Positions 35,739 through 45,259 of a stretch of DNA of 64,000 nucleotides are shown one piece after another. The notes beneath the pieces were generated by a model. It did no database searches. It saw only the letters and a list, made by a program, of their open reading frames with translations, and was not told where the DNA came from. The translations under genes and the position numbers were made by a program. How positions within the stretch are numbered: position 1 is the first letter of the stretch; each line of letters starts with the position of its first letter. Source of the stretch: Deltaproteobacteria bacterium (GTDB taxonomy: Bacteria > Myxococcota_A > JAADFL01); assembly GCA_013152945.1 (NCBI GenBank), contig JAADFL010000120.1, positions 1-64,000 on the forward strand, read 5' to 3'.

Positions 35739-36764
35739 ATGGATGGGACACAACTCGGTGATTTGAGGCCTGACGCAACGGCTGAAGACCAAGTACTGGA
35801 CAGGGCTCTTCGGCCTTCCAGTTTCGGCGAGTACATCGGTCAACATAGGGTCGTGGACAACCTGAAGGTCTTTGTAGAGGCTGCACGTCAAAGGGGCGAA
35901 CCCTTGGATCACGTGCTTTTATTCGGTCCGCCCGGGCTCGGAAAGACAACGCTCGCCTATGTCATATCCAATACCCTGGATGTCGGTTTTCACCTGACGT
36001 CAGGCCCTGCTCTTGAAAAAAAAGGGGACCTTGCAGGACTGTTGACAAAGCTTTCCTACCGCGATGTCCTTTTCATAGACGAAATTCACAGGTTGAATCC
36101 AGTGGTGGAGGAATACCTGTACCCGGCGCTCGAGGATTTTTCCATAGATATCATGATGGGAGAAGGCGTGGGTGCAAGGTCCATCAAGATTGATATCAAG
36201 CCTTTCACCTTGATCGGGGCCACTACCAGGACAGGCCTGCTCACATCGCCCTTGAGAGATCGCTTCGGCATTGTCGAACGCCTGGATTATTACACCCCGG
36301 ACGAACTCACGAGCATAATAACCAGGTCGGCATCCCTCCTCGATATTTCCCTCGAAGAAAACGGGGCCGGCGAATTGGCGCGCCGCTCCAGGGGCACCCC
36401 CAGGATAGCCAACAGGCTCTTGAGGAGAGTCCGGGATTTTGCCCAGGTGGAAGGCAAAAAACGCATCGACCTGGATGCAGCCACCAGCGCATTGAGCCGG
36501 CTTCATGTAGATGCCTTGGGCCTGGAACCCATGGACAGGAACCTCCTTGTGACAATCATCAGAAAGTTCGGCGGCGGACCAGTGGGCCTTGACACGCTTT
36601 CTGCAGCACTTGGAGAGGAAAAGGATACACTGGAAGAGGTTTACGAGCCTTACCTGATTCAACAGGGACTCATCGAGAGGACGCCCAGGGGCAGGAAAGC
36701 CACTATAAGGGCATATCAGCATCTTGGACTGACCAAAAACAATGACAAGGGGTTATTCGACTAG
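35739..36764 (+). CDS. ruvB: Holliday junction branch-migration ATPase RuvB
   Basis: 341 residues. AAA+ motor with Walker [10 protein letters not shown], Walker [12 protein letters not shown], sensor ATTRTGLL with Arg finger region PLRDRFGI, and a C-terminal winged-helix domain ending [13 protein letters not shown]. Two hexamers pump DNA through the RuvA-bound junction. It lies 34 bases after ruvA and ends the yebC-ruvCAB operon; the next genes are convergent. Confidence 0.97.
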   Translation: MDGTQLGDLRPDATAEDQVLDRALRPSSFGEYIGQHRVVDNLKVFVEAARQRGEPLDHVLLFGPPGLGKTTLAYVISNTLDVGFHLTSGPALEKKGDLAGLLTKLSYRDVLFIDEIHRLNPVVEEYLYPALEDFSIDIMMGEGVGARSIKIDIKPFTLIGATTRTGLLTSPLRDRFGIVERLDYYTPDELTSIITRSASLLDISLEENGAGELARRSRGTPRIANRLLRRVRDFAQVEGKKRIDLDAATSALSRLHVDALGLEPMDRNLLVTIIRKFGGGPVGLDTLSAALGEEKDTLEEVYEPYLIQQGLIERTPRGRKATIRAYQHLGLTKNNDKGLFD

Positions 36765-36798
36765 AAACAATGACCTGACGGGCCAATGGTCTTCTGTC

Positions 36799-37116
36799 TC
36801 AAGGTGTTGGGAGGGAGTCCAATACTATTTCCGTGCCAGGCTCGTCTTCCCAGGTATCGACGCTGTCGAAGAAAGAACGTAAGCGCAGGAAAAAATTATC
36901 CCGGTACTCAGAATATGCCTTCTTATACTCCCAAAAAGGTGCACCGACCTGGACCCCGTGAGCCCAGGCAATGCGAACCTGTTCACGTGCAAATACATAG
37001 TCTTCAGGCGAGCACTCGCTGCCGCAGTCTTCTCCATTCGAGTTCCACTGGCTGTCATTTTTTCGAAAAGGGAAGGGCTTTGTCGAAGTTCGCCTGTTGT
37101 AACGAGAACACGCCAT
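36799..37116 (-). CDS. Small hypothetical protein
   Basis: 105 residues, apparently soluble. The half from residue 35 onward (YVFAREQVRIAWAHGVQVG and YKKAYSEYRDNFFLRL) looks like an ordered helical domain; the N terminus is Arg/Lys/Asn-rich. No family recognised. An AGGGA lies about ten bases before the ATG. It ends 35 bases from the convergent ruvB gene and follows another small unknown gene by 27 bases. Confidence 0.5.
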   Translation of the reverse strand: MACSRYNRRTSTKPFPFRKNDSQWNSNGEDCGSECSPEDYVFAREQVRIAWAHGVQVGAPFWEYKKAYSEYRDNFFLRLRSFFDSVDTWEDEPGTEIVLDSLPTP

Positions 37117-37143
37117 ACGCTGTCTTTCCCTGTCGGTTCGTTC

Positions 37144-37551
37144 CTATTTGTCCGCAGGATCCTTATTTCTCCTTTCCTGCTTTCTCTTTTCCACGCTATC
37201 CAGAAAAGCATCCCAGTCCTGCTTTTGCAGCCTGGCTATCTTTCTGTGAGCCTCATCATGGGTTAGGCCAAAGTGTTCTTCAACCACCTGCCAACCGATC
37301 TCTATGGCATCCTGCCAATTTTCCAGGTCTTTTTTCGGGTTCAGGTTGTTTGGAAACAACGGCTCCCCGTTCCCGGCCTTCATGAATTCCGGAAGCTCTG
37401 AATGCCTTGACAAGGGGAATAGACATGTCATGTGAATGTATTCTTCAAGCTCTTCCAGGTCTTCGTGTTTGACCAGGTATCCAATCTTGTCGATAATCTC
37501 TTTCCGGCTGTACCATTGGTATAGCGCTGTGGCCTCTTTCTTTGTCAACAT
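37144..37551 (-). CDS. Small hypothetical protein
   Basis: 135 residues, helical and charged, no signal peptide or membrane segment. It ends in a basic, Lys/Arg/Glu-rich tail (EKRKQERRNKDPADK). No family recognised. ATG at 37551 has AAGGAGG eight bases upstream, which decides the start over an ATG at 37608. It follows the nucleotidyltransferase gene by 38 bases. Confidence 0.65.
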   Translation of the reverse strand: MLTKKEATALYQWYSRKEIIDKIGYLVKHEDLEELEEYIHMTCLFPLSRHSELPEFMKAGNGEPLFPNNLNPKKDLENWQDAIEIGWQVVEEHFGLTHDEAHRKIARLQKQDWDAFLDSVEKRKQERRNKDPADK

Positions 37552-37589
37552 ATCGGATAGCCTCCTTCTTGGTGCCCGAACCGGACTGA

Positions 37590-38330
37590 TTACTTTTTTG
37601 AAAAGCACTCGTCTGCAGACTTCAGGGAATCATGGTCGCCAATATCGAACCAATGGCCTTTATCGAATACATGGCCATAAACTGCGAGCCTGTGTATTAG
37701 CCAGGATACATAATTACCCGGGGCATCGCTGTTTCCTCCAAGGTCCAGGTATTCCCGGACCAACGGCAACGAGGCCCCGGACAAGACATACAAGCACAGG
37801 GCGAAATCCCTGGATCTCGGCTCGGATGGTTTTTCTTCAAAGCTCGATATTCTCTGATCAGCCTCCAGCTTAACCACGCCGAATCGCTTTACTTCATCCA
37901 ATGAAGCGGCTGTCCTTACACCAATGACAGGTGCAGACCTGAGCCTGGAGAGGGTGCAAAGAGGGTTCAAATCGAAGTCGAACAGGTTATCTCCTGCTGC
38001 AATAAGAAGATCTTCCCTTTTTTCCATGAGTTCGATCATCATCCTGATATCACCCACTGCACCCAGCCGGTCCTCTTCACAGGTCGAACCGTCATCATGC
38101 AGGGAAATAGGTAAATCAAAGGAGCCTGCTTCTTGCCAATCCTTGAATTGGTCTACAAACTTGTGGTTGGTGACAACATGGACATGCTCGACCCGGGGCA
38201 CTTGCTTCAACCTGTCGATAAGCCAATCGATTACCGGCCTGCCTCCAACTTTCAACAAGGGTTTGGGCCTGTCCTTGGTGAGTGGATACAGCCTTGTGGC
38301 ATAACCTGCAGCCAGTATCAAAGCCTTCAT
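37590..38330 (-). CDS. Sugar-phosphate nucleotidyltransferase
   Basis: 246 residues of the NTP-transferase family that makes activated sugars such as NDP-hexoses. It opens with the nucleotide-binding loop LILAAGYATRLYPLTKDRPKPLL, and has the metal-binding Asp in AAGDNLFDFD and a second in HWFDIGDHDSL. The protein lacks a C-terminal left-handed beta-helix, so it is a single-domain enzyme; sugar specificity is not clear. It could supply the polysaccharide cluster at 42.9-49.9 kb. Confidence 0.88.
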   Translation of the reverse strand: MKALILAAGYATRLYPLTKDRPKPLLKVGGRPVIDWLIDRLKQVPRVEHVHVVTNHKFVDQFKDWQEAGSFDLPISLHDDGSTCEEDRLGAVGDIRMMIELMEKREDLLIAAGDNLFDFDLNPLCTLSRLRSAPVIGVRTAASLDEVKRFGVVKLEADQRISSFEEKPSEPRSRDFALCLYVLSGASLPLVREYLDLGGNSDAPGNYVSWLIHRLAVYGHVFDKGHWFDIGDHDSLKSADECFSKK

Positions 38331-38555
38331 GGATCAGGGGGTTTACATGACCGGCCATTTCAAGTCAACCCTTTGTACTTCGTGGCAATTCCGATTACCG
38401 GCAAGGTGATTGCTCAAAAAGTTGAAAAAAGGTGCCTCCCAGAAATTCATTTCATATTTCATATAGCGTATTTTCGGTAGGACGGCACAAAGCGTATCAG
38501 TAATTTTGTAGAATTCACCTGCTCACATGCCAAGCAGCTATTTACAGTAATATTT

Positions 38556-38852
38556 TTAATCTTTTGAAGAATCGCTCTTCTTGGACTTTGACGATCCGGG
38601 CTTTGAATCGGAAACAGGGTTCGACTTGGGCTTGGAATCATGGCTGGAATCAGAACTCGGACTCGAGGCTTTCTTACCGGCATAGTCGGTCACGTACCAA
38701 CCTGTTCCCTTAAGCTGAAAGCTGGATTGGGAAATCAGCTTGGTGAGCGGACCGCCGCATTTTTCACACTTACGCAGAGGTCTTGCATTTATCTTCTGAA
38801 AAACCTCGTAGTGAGCATTGCATCTTTGGCATTGATATTCATAAATAGGCAT
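38556..38852 (-). CDS. FmdB-type zinc-ribbon protein
   Basis: 98 residues. The first 60 form the FmdB/CxxC_CXXC putative regulatory domain (MPIYEYQCQRCNAHYEVF ... RKCEKCGGPLTKL) with two Cys pairs for zinc. The last 35 residues are a Ser/Lys/Asp-rich low-complexity tail, common in deltaproteobacterial members. Its exact role is unknown. ATG at 38852 is preferred because GGAGG lies upstream; an ATG at 38891 is out of step with the family start. Confidence 0.85.
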   Translation of the reverse strand: MPIYEYQCQRCNAHYEVFQKINARPLRKCEKCGGPLTKLISQSSFQLKGTGWYVTDYAGKKASSPSSDSSHDSKPKSNPVSDSKPGSSKSKKSDSSKD

Positions 38853-38881
38853 GACCCATACCTCCTTCGAAACAATGTAGC

Positions 38882-38910
38882 CATATAGCACTATTGCCGG
38901 TCGACATCAA
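38882..38910 (-). promoter_or_regulatory. Possible promoter of the FmdB-type gene
   Basis: On the minus strand TTGATG (38910-38905) and TATATG (38887-38882) are spaced 17 bases apart, each matching four of six consensus bases, about 30 bases upstream of the start codon. The remaining part of the gap up to 39171 shows no gene or other structure. Confidence 0.35.
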
Positions 38911-39171
38911 GCCCGCTTTCCTGGACAAATCATCAAAATACGATAACCTCCCGGCCATTACCGGGAATCCACGAAAATATCTGCCTGATTCTCTGATTTT
39001 TTCACCTGAAACCATTAATTCTCCCTATCACTCACCTTGGACAACCGCCTATATTATTAATTTGTCCACATCTTCCCTGTTGTCAAGAAGAAGAGTCAGA
39101 GCAGAATGAAAATCCGGCAAAGGAACCTGCAGTTACGCAAAGCAGTGTTCCACAGGGATGTTGGATTGCAA

Positions 39172-40491
39172 TTATTTAAGTTCTGTTATCTGCTTCTCCA
39201 CCAGGCTGCGGTATGGAGCTTCTTTGGGAGCATATTTCAGACATTTCTTAAATGCCTCAAGTGCTTCTTTTCTTTTACCTGTTTTCAAAAGAGCGACACC
39301 CAGGTTTCTCCAAGCGTCCGGAAATTCAGGACCAGCCTCGAGGGCCTTCCTGAACGCACTGATTGCCTGATCCATTTCACCCAAGGCAGCCCTTGCAAGA
39401 CCAAGGTAATAGAATATATCCGGATTTGCAGGCGAAAGCCTGGCAGCCTCTTCATACAGCCCGGCCACCTTTGCAAGATTTCTTCCCTTCCTGTGCAGGA
39501 GCAATGCCTTTGAAAAAAGGGCCTTGCTGCATCCGGGATCAAAGGAGATCGCCTTGTCATACAATTCCATTGCATGCCTTGTCTCTCCTTTTGATGCAGA
39601 CATCCCTGCAAGAGCTGTAAGGGGCCCGCAGCATCTTGGACAGCTCCTGCGGGCCGTGGAGTATGCCTTGTATGCCTTGTCGGACAGCCCCCCGCTCTCC
39701 ATGGCCCTGCCAAACAGCAAGGCCGCGAGATAATTCCTATTCATTGCAGGTTCGATTACTGCGGCAGCCTTGGCAGGTTTCCTCGAGTGCAAGTACACCT
39801 CGGCCAACAAAATCCTAACCGAGACCAGGCCCGGATCAAGGCCTATTGCTGTTTCAAGGAGACGAACGCCTCCTGCCGGATCGTTCGGACACCCCTTCAG
39901 CCTGCATGACCTTCTAAACAGCATTTCAAGGCCCTTTGCCGCAGACATTACTGCATCAATCGATAAGACCTTGGCTTGCTTCCCGCCCGTTTTTCCCAAA
40001 AGCTTCGATTGGATTTCACCGGACAGCTCATGGCCTACGGAAACCGGGTCTTTTGCAAACAAGGTCTTGCCGAATCTGTAGTTACAAGCCCTTCTCCCTG
40101 TCGGCTCTGCCGTTATTTCCAGCATGAACCCCTTTGGCTCAAGAGTCTTTGAGACCTTGCCTGAAACCACCACGTCTGCCTCGGCCCTGTCCGCAGGGAC
40201 CCTTGGATAGCCTACTATCTCTTCAGCTTCGCATTGAAATAGGGCCTGCTCCGTATCGTAAAGAGATATGGGCAACACTCCCGGAACCATTGACAGCAAA
40301 TCCTGCCATGTTACAAGAGTCACAGCCCAACCAATCTCTGGTTGATCTTCAACACCTGATATCATGAGGGCCGTGCGGATAGGACCCTTGCATGGTCCTG
40401 CATCGGCAGGCCGTGGAAAAGCAAGCAGGAAAACAAGCATGATCCACTCAAACTTTTTTAAAGCCTTACTGTTCGAAATCACTAAATCCAT
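39172..40491 (-). CDS. Exported TPR-repeat protein
   Basis: 439 residues. A signal peptide (to about residue 31, ending PADA) is followed by a domain of roughly 150 residues containing a 'VVVSGKVSKTLEPKGFMLEI' stretch similar to lipoprotein-type or CsgG-like folds. From residue 200 to the end there are about six tetratricopeptide repeats, for example PDIFYYLGLARAALGEMDQA and PDAWRNLGVALLKTGKRKEA. TPR scaffolds mediate protein assembly, often in outer-membrane or pilus systems. A GGAG lies nine bases before the ATG. An alternative ATG at 40440 would remove the basic N-terminal segment. Confidence 0.85.
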   Translation of the reverse strand: MDLVISNSKALKKFEWIMLVFLLAFPRPADAGPCKGPIRTALMISGVEDQPEIGWAVTLVTWQDLLSMVPGVLPISLYDTEQALFQCEAEEIVGYPRVPADRAEADVVVSGKVSKTLEPKGFMLEITAEPTGRRACNYRFGKTLFAKDPVSVGHELSGEIQSKLLGKTGGKQAKVLSIDAVMSAAKGLEMLFRRSCRLKGCPNDPAGGVRLLETAIGLDPGLVSVRILLAEVYLHSRKPAKAAAVIEPAMNRNYLAALLFGRAMESGGLSDKAYKAYSTARRSCPRCCGPLTALAGMSASKGETRHAMELYDKAISFDPGCSKALFSKALLLHRKGRNLAKVAGLYEEAARLSPANPDIFYYLGLARAALGEMDQAISAFRKALEAGPEFPDAWRNLGVALLKTGKRKEALEAFKKCLKYAPKEAPYRSLVEKQITELK

Positions 40492-40806
40492 GGTTCATGC
40501 TCCGGCTTCCAACCAAGCCGTCATTCATACCGGCTGTTCCAGCCAATATAGGTTAGACAAGTTTGGCCGGACAGGTCAACCCTGAAGCAAGTCAACTATT
40601 GTTCGTTCGTGGAGAGCCCGGGGTCACGAACAGGGATATGCACTGACGTCAGCGTCCAAAAGGGATTCTTCAACAAGCCCTTGAAGACCCGGGCTGCGGG
40701 CCCGAACAGAGGCGATGCGAGTGCAACCCCAATACCTACACCGGCCCCTGACAAGGAAGGCCGCGAGATAATTGCATTTACGAGTTTTCGCCGGGGTCTT
40801 GGCGAG

Positions 40807-40845
40807 CCCTTGCCCCACCGCCCTTGCCCCACCGCCCTTGCCCCA
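40807..40845. repeat. 14-bp tandem repeat in a 540-base non-coding gap
   Basis: CCCTTGCCCCACCG is repeated 2.7 times at 40807-40845. The gap 40492-41033 has open frames on both strands, but they are low in complexity, carry no good ribosome site, and look spurious. Confidence 0.6.
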
Positions 40846-41033
40846 AAATGCCCCCTGACATCAACCTCGGTCGGGTATCAGAACAGGGGAAGTAACAAGG
40901 CATGCATTGCCTGTAACCCTTGGCCGGCCGCCGGTCCTGCACTAATGTTTGACAATCCATGATCCTATGGGCATGATCCACCAGCTTTTCAGGTCATTGA
41001 ACGAAAGAAGAAAAAAGAAAGGAGTCTAATGAA

Positions 41034-42881
41034 ATGAGTTACATGAAACGAAATATTTCAAAGATGGCATTTGGCCTCTTGTTCCTGGCCTTCGGCTCCA
41101 TGTCATGTTCCCCGTCCAATACGAACGAGAGTGGAAGAAAGGTGATATTCATACACATCAATGATATACATTCCCATCTCCTTGGTTTCGGCCCAAACCT
41201 TGATTACACGCCGGACACGACAAACGACGACGATACCCTGGGCGGAATAGCCAGGATAGCCACCAAGATGAAAGAGTTGCGCCAGGAGGCGGGAGATGTG
41301 CCGGTGTTGGCCATGGATTCGGGAGACTTCACCATGGGCACAATGTTCGAATTCCTATGGGGTACTAATACGCCGGAAATGCGCTTCCTCAAGGAACTCG
41401 GGTTCGACGCCACCACGATTGGCAACCACGAGTTCGACTTCGGTCCCGGAGCCCTTGCCGATTACCTGAACAAGGCCATTGATCTCGGTTACAAGATCCC
41501 GGTAATTTCTTCCAACCTGGTATTTTCCAAAGAATCAAATGCCGACGACGGACTCGAGGCCCTGGTGAAAGACGGAGAAATTCAGGACACAAAGATATTC
41601 ACTTTGTCCAACGGCCTGAAGATTGGCGTGTTCGGCCTCCTTGGAAAGGATGCAATCGCATCGGCCCCGTTTGCAACCCCTGTGACCATTGCCGACCCAA
41701 TAGAGACTGCAAAGGCCAAGGTAAAGGCCCTGAAACAAGAGGGAGCAGACATGATCGTATGCCTTTCACATTCCGGGTTATGGGACAACCCGGCAAAGAG
41801 CGAGGACAGGATTTTAGCGGTACAGGTTCCGGATATCGATGTAATACTTTCGGGCCACTCCCATACATTGACCACCAAACCCTTGATAGTGGGAAATACC
41901 GTGATTATACAGGAACTCTGTTACGGCCAGTACCTTGGCAGACTCGAGATGCAAGAGAGCAAGGGAAGGTTCAAGTTAGTCGAGTATGAGCCAATACTCA
42001 TGGACGATTCCATCAAGGGAGATGAGGTCATTACATCCGAAGTCAACAGCCTGGTCGATGACATCGACAAAACAGTTTGGAGCAAGATGGGCTTGTCCCA
42101 TGACACGCCCCTTGCAGAAACGAACTTTGATCTCAAGAGAATCGAGAAAAAAGAGAATAATCTCTATGACCTTGTGGCTGACGCATTCCTTGCGAGTGTT
42201 TCCGCAGTCCAACAGCAGGATCCGCCGAAAGTGGCGGTCGAGGCTGAAATACGCGCAGATGTACTCAAGGGAAAAACAGGAAAGATATCTGTCATGGACG
42301 CGTTCAGGACCATGCCCCTCGGGTCCGGGCCTGACAAGAATATCGGCTATCCCCTGGTGACATTCTTCATCAATGCCAAGGAACTCAGGGCAGGCCTGGA
42401 AGTAAACGCCAGTGTGGTGGATTCCGGCCTTGCAGGGGGAAATTATTACCTCGCGGTTTCCGGTATGAGATACGAATATGATCCCAAGGCCCCCCTTTTC
42501 AACAGGGTAAAGGCCATCTATCTCTCCAACGGCCAGGGAGGGTACGAGGACAAGCCTATCGATTTTGAAGATGAAAATACTTTGTATAAAATTACGGCAA
42601 CCTTGTATGTTGCTTCTCTAATCGGTTCGGTCACACAAATGACGGGCGGGGCCCTGGTTATCACACCCAAGGACGAAGATGGTAAACCTGTTCAGGATCT
42701 TACCAAAAGATTGGTCGACGCAGATCCCTCGACTACCGAGGTGGAAGAATTAAAGGCATACCAGGCCTTGTTCATGTACCTCCAGTCTCAGGAAGACACG
42801 GACAATGACCAGGTGCCGGACATTCCGGATGATTACAAAAAACCTGATGGGCAGAACAGGGCAGCCCCAATCTCTCAATAA
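41034..42881 (+). CDS. 5'-nucleotidase / cyclic phosphodiesterase lipoprotein
   Basis: 615 residues. Signal peptide with lipobox GSMSC (Cys25). The metallophosphatase domain has IHINDIHSH, SGDF, GNHEFDFG, LSHSG and SGHSH, giving the two-metal site of the UshA family. The C-terminal nucleotide-binding domain follows (LAETNFDLKRIEKKENNLYDLVADAF, LKGKTGKISVMDAFRTMPLGS). It probably releases phosphate from extracellular nucleotides, facing the periplasm or surface. AAAGGAG lies upstream. The tail ends in a Ca-binding-like DTDNDQVPDIPDD stretch typical of surface anchors. Confidence 0.9.
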   Translation: MSYMKRNISKMAFGLLFLAFGSMSCSPSNTNESGRKVIFIHINDIHSHLLGFGPNLDYTPDTTNDDDTLGGIARIATKMKELRQEAGDVPVLAMDSGDFTMGTMFEFLWGTNTPEMRFLKELGFDATTIGNHEFDFGPGALADYLNKAIDLGYKIPVISSNLVFSKESNADDGLEALVKDGEIQDTKIFTLSNGLKIGVFGLLGKDAIASAPFATPVTIADPIETAKAKVKALKQEGADMIVCLSHSGLWDNPAKSEDRILAVQVPDIDVILSGHSHTLTTKPLIVGNTVIIQELCYGQYLGRLEMQESKGRFKLVEYEPILMDDSIKGDEVITSEVNSLVDDIDKTVWSKMGLSHDTPLAETNFDLKRIEKKENNLYDLVADAFLASVSAVQQQDPPKVAVEAEIRADVLKGKTGKISVMDAFRTMPLGSGPDKNIGYPLVTFFINAKELRAGLEVNASVVDSGLAGGNYYLAVSGMRYEYDPKAPLFNRVKAIYLSNGQGGYEDKPIDFEDENTLYKITATLYVASLIGSVTQMTGGALVITPKDEDGKPVQDLTKRLVDADPSTTEVEELKAYQALFMYLQSQEDTDNDQVPDIPDDYKKPDGQNRAAPISQ

Positions 42882-42911
42882 TCATCCGGATCATCGGGAA
42901 TAACCATTGTC

Positions 42912-44315
42912 TTGAAAATTTTATATGTCATACATGATTTTCTGCCCCGCCACAGAGCCGGCGTGCAGATTTATGTTTCCAGGTTGGCCAAGGCAATCCA
43001 ATCCAGGGGACACCGGGCCTGGATTTTCTACACCAGGGAAGATCCGTTGATGCCGGCGTACAACTTGTCCTGGAGTAAATACCAGGGACTGAACCTTGCC
43101 GGGGTCCAGAGGCCCTGGGTATCAAGCTTTGAAAAAACATGGCACGATACAAGAATGAATGAAGTCTTCATCCGGGTTCTGGACAGGGTAAAACCCGAAC
43201 TGGTACATATACATCACTTGCAGCATCATTCCATGGGATATGTTAAAATAGCCAGGTCGAGACACGTGCCTGTTGTAATCACGCTACACGACTATTACAT
43301 GCTTTGTCCTTCTCCCACAGGAGGCCAGCTTTTCAATTACACAGGAAAAGCATGTCCGGGCCCGACGCTCGATGCATGTGCGACCTGTCTTTCAGGCAGC
43401 CCGGGTTCGCAGGGCTCTCTCTTTTCCGTTCTTGCCTCCAAGTTCTTCGGCCTGGCTGAAAAAGTGTCTTTCGGAGTATGGCCTGAAATAATCGAGAGGG
43501 GGCCTTTGAAGAAACTCACCTTTACCATGAGAAAACAAGTCATAACATCCCGCCGCTTAGCCGATGTAACCCAAAAACAGGTATACAGCCGAATGACAGG
43601 AGCAAGAGCCGCAGTACGCAATGCGAGCATATTGATAGCCCCGTCCAGGCACATGAAAAGAAAGGCCATAAACATGAAGCTGGTCAGGGCAAGGCGCATA
43701 CTACAAATGCCGTACGGTTTTCCCGTGGTTTCGGAAAGGATGTCCAGGCAGGTACAGGCCGGCGGTGAGCTGAAAATTCTGTTTATAGGCACATATACCA
43801 GGTACAAGGCGCCTCACATCCTGGTTGAAGCAGCCAATAGATTGGCCCATCCAAGGCTGAAGATAAGGATGTTCGGCAATCAAAGAGTGGATCCCGGGTA
43901 CGTCATGGAATTGGAAAGCAAGAAAAAAGGAAACCCGGGAATAGAAATCCTTGGTGAGCTGAAATCCGCAAGAGAAGTATACAAGGCAATGGCATGGGCC
44001 GACCTGCTCGTGGTTCCGTCGACCTGGGAAGAGAATTGGCCCCTTGTCATAGGCGAGGCCTTTTCATCAGGCTTGCCTGTTGCTGCTTCCAACATCGGCG
44101 GTTTGAGGGAACTCTTGAAAAACGGCAGGTACGGCCCGTTGTTCAGGCCCGGCTCGGCAACACATCTCGCAGCAACCTTGAAAAGTTTTCTGGATCACCC
44201 TGAAAAGATTTCAAGGCTGTCTTCGAATTTACCCATGCCCTTGAGCATTACAAGGGACTGCACCGACCATCTCAACCTGTATAGACGCTTGATTTCCCGG
44301 CATGCAAATTGCTAA
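42912..44315 (+). CDS. Family 4 glycosyltransferase
   Basis: 467 residues of a GT-B fold retaining transferase. It opens ILYVIHDFLPRHRAGVQIYV with the usual glycine-rich acceptor region, and the C-terminal donor domain has the E-x7-E block in TWEENWPLVIGEAFSSG. Likely substrate is a nucleotide-activated hexose on a lipid-linked oligosaccharide. TTG at 42912 is the only start close to the family N terminus; no strong ribosome site is seen. It starts 30 bases after the nucleotidase gene and opens the glycan cluster, with its stop overlapping the next start. Confidence 0.85.
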   Translation: MKILYVIHDFLPRHRAGVQIYVSRLAKAIQSRGHRAWIFYTREDPLMPAYNLSWSKYQGLNLAGVQRPWVSSFEKTWHDTRMNEVFIRVLDRVKPELVHIHHLQHHSMGYVKIARSRHVPVVITLHDYYMLCPSPTGGQLFNYTGKACPGPTLDACATCLSGSPGSQGSLFSVLASKFFGLAEKVSFGVWPEIIERGPLKKLTFTMRKQVITSRRLADVTQKQVYSRMTGARAAVRNASILIAPSRHMKRKAINMKLVRARRILQMPYGFPVVSERMSRQVQAGGELKILFIGTYTRYKAPHILVEAANRLAHPRLKIRMFGNQRVDPGYVMELESKKKGNPGIEILGELKSAREVYKAMAWADLLVVPSTWEENWPLVIGEAFSSGLPVAASNIGGLRELLKNGRYGPLFRPGSATHLAATLKSFLDHPEKISRLSSNLPMPLSITRDCTDHLNLYRRLISRHANC

Positions 44316-45259
44316 TGCAAGAGAAACGACAAGAGGAACAGGAAAACTTGAAGCTTGACAAAAAAATATTAGCCATGGTCATAAGCCATGGAAGGCCTGA
44401 TTCTTTGAAACGCTGTATCCAGGGTTTGCATCTTTCAAATACAAGACCTGATTGGCTCTATATACTTGACAATGGAATTGGGAGCAGAGAACAGGATCTG
44501 TCCGGTCTATATCCAGGCCCCATCAAACCCGTTGAAATCCGGTCGAAAGAAAACCTTGGGTTTGCAGGTGGCGTTAATTACCTTCTCGGCCATGTTAAAA
44601 AGCTCTCATGGGACTTTCTGTTCCTCTTGAATGATGACGCGGTAGTGCACGAAGGTTGCCTCGGGTCTCTTGTTGAAACAACAGTAAACCTTGGCCACGA
44701 AGCTATACTCGGTCCCCTGGTCCGTGAACTGGAAAGGCCCTGGAAAATAGAGTCGTCAGGCATTGCAGTAAACAACAAGACATTCAGGATCCGCCAGTTA
44801 CACGAAATGCCGGAAAAGAAAATAGTGTCCAGAGCCGCTGTTTCAGGATGTTCAATGTTTATTCCCAGATCCATCATAGAAAAGCTGGGCGGCTTTGATT
44901 CAAAATATTTCATGTACTTCGAAGACATCGACTTTTGCCTGAAAGCCAGCAGGGCCGGTATTGAAATCCTGGTTTCAAGGGATGCCCAGGTGTTTCACGA
45001 AGGCGGGAGACTGGGTGGGCCGAAAAAAGTATACTATTCGACAAGAAACCAACTGCGCCTGGCCAAAAGGAACATGGATGGTACCGGGTTCATATTTGCA
45101 GCGCCCTTCATACTTGCCTTTAACCTTGCAGCTTCATTGAGGCGTAAACAAAGGCACGCAGGCGGGGCAGGCAATGGGGCGCTACATTCGAGGCTTACCG
45201 CTTTTTTTCATGGAGCGGCCGATGGATTGAAAGGTCTTACGGGCAGGGGGGAATGGTGA
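44315..45259 (+). CDS. Family 2 glycosyltransferase
   Basis: 314 residues of rhamnosyltransferase-like GT2. The nucleotide-sugar site includes LAMVISHGRPDSL and an LLNDDA metal motif; EDIDFC and FHEGGRLGG form the later conserved blocks. It should add a sugar to the growing lipid-linked glycan. The ATG at 44315 shares its first base with the TAA stop of the previous gene (TAATG). Confidence 0.85.
   Translation: MQEKRQEEQENLKLDKKILAMVISHGRPDSLKRCIQGLHLSNTRPDWLYILDNGIGSREQDLSGLYPGPIKPVEIRSKENLGFAGGVNYLLGHVKKLSWDFLFLLNDDAVVHEGCLGSLVETTVNLGHEAILGPLVRELERPWKIESSGIAVNNKTFRIRQLHEMPEKKIVSRAAVSGCSMFIPRSIIEKLGGFDSKYFMYFEDIDFCLKASRAGIEILVSRDAQVFHEGGRLGGPKKVYYSTRNQLRLAKRNMDGTGFIFAAPFILAFNLAASLRRKQRHAGGAGNGALHSRLTAFFHGAADGLKGLTGRGEW

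Noticed and set aside
40596-40962. Open frames of 78 and 117 codons on both strands in the 40.5-41.0 kb gap
   Set aside because: Low-complexity composition partly produced by the tandem repeat, no ribosome sites, and the two overlap each other.
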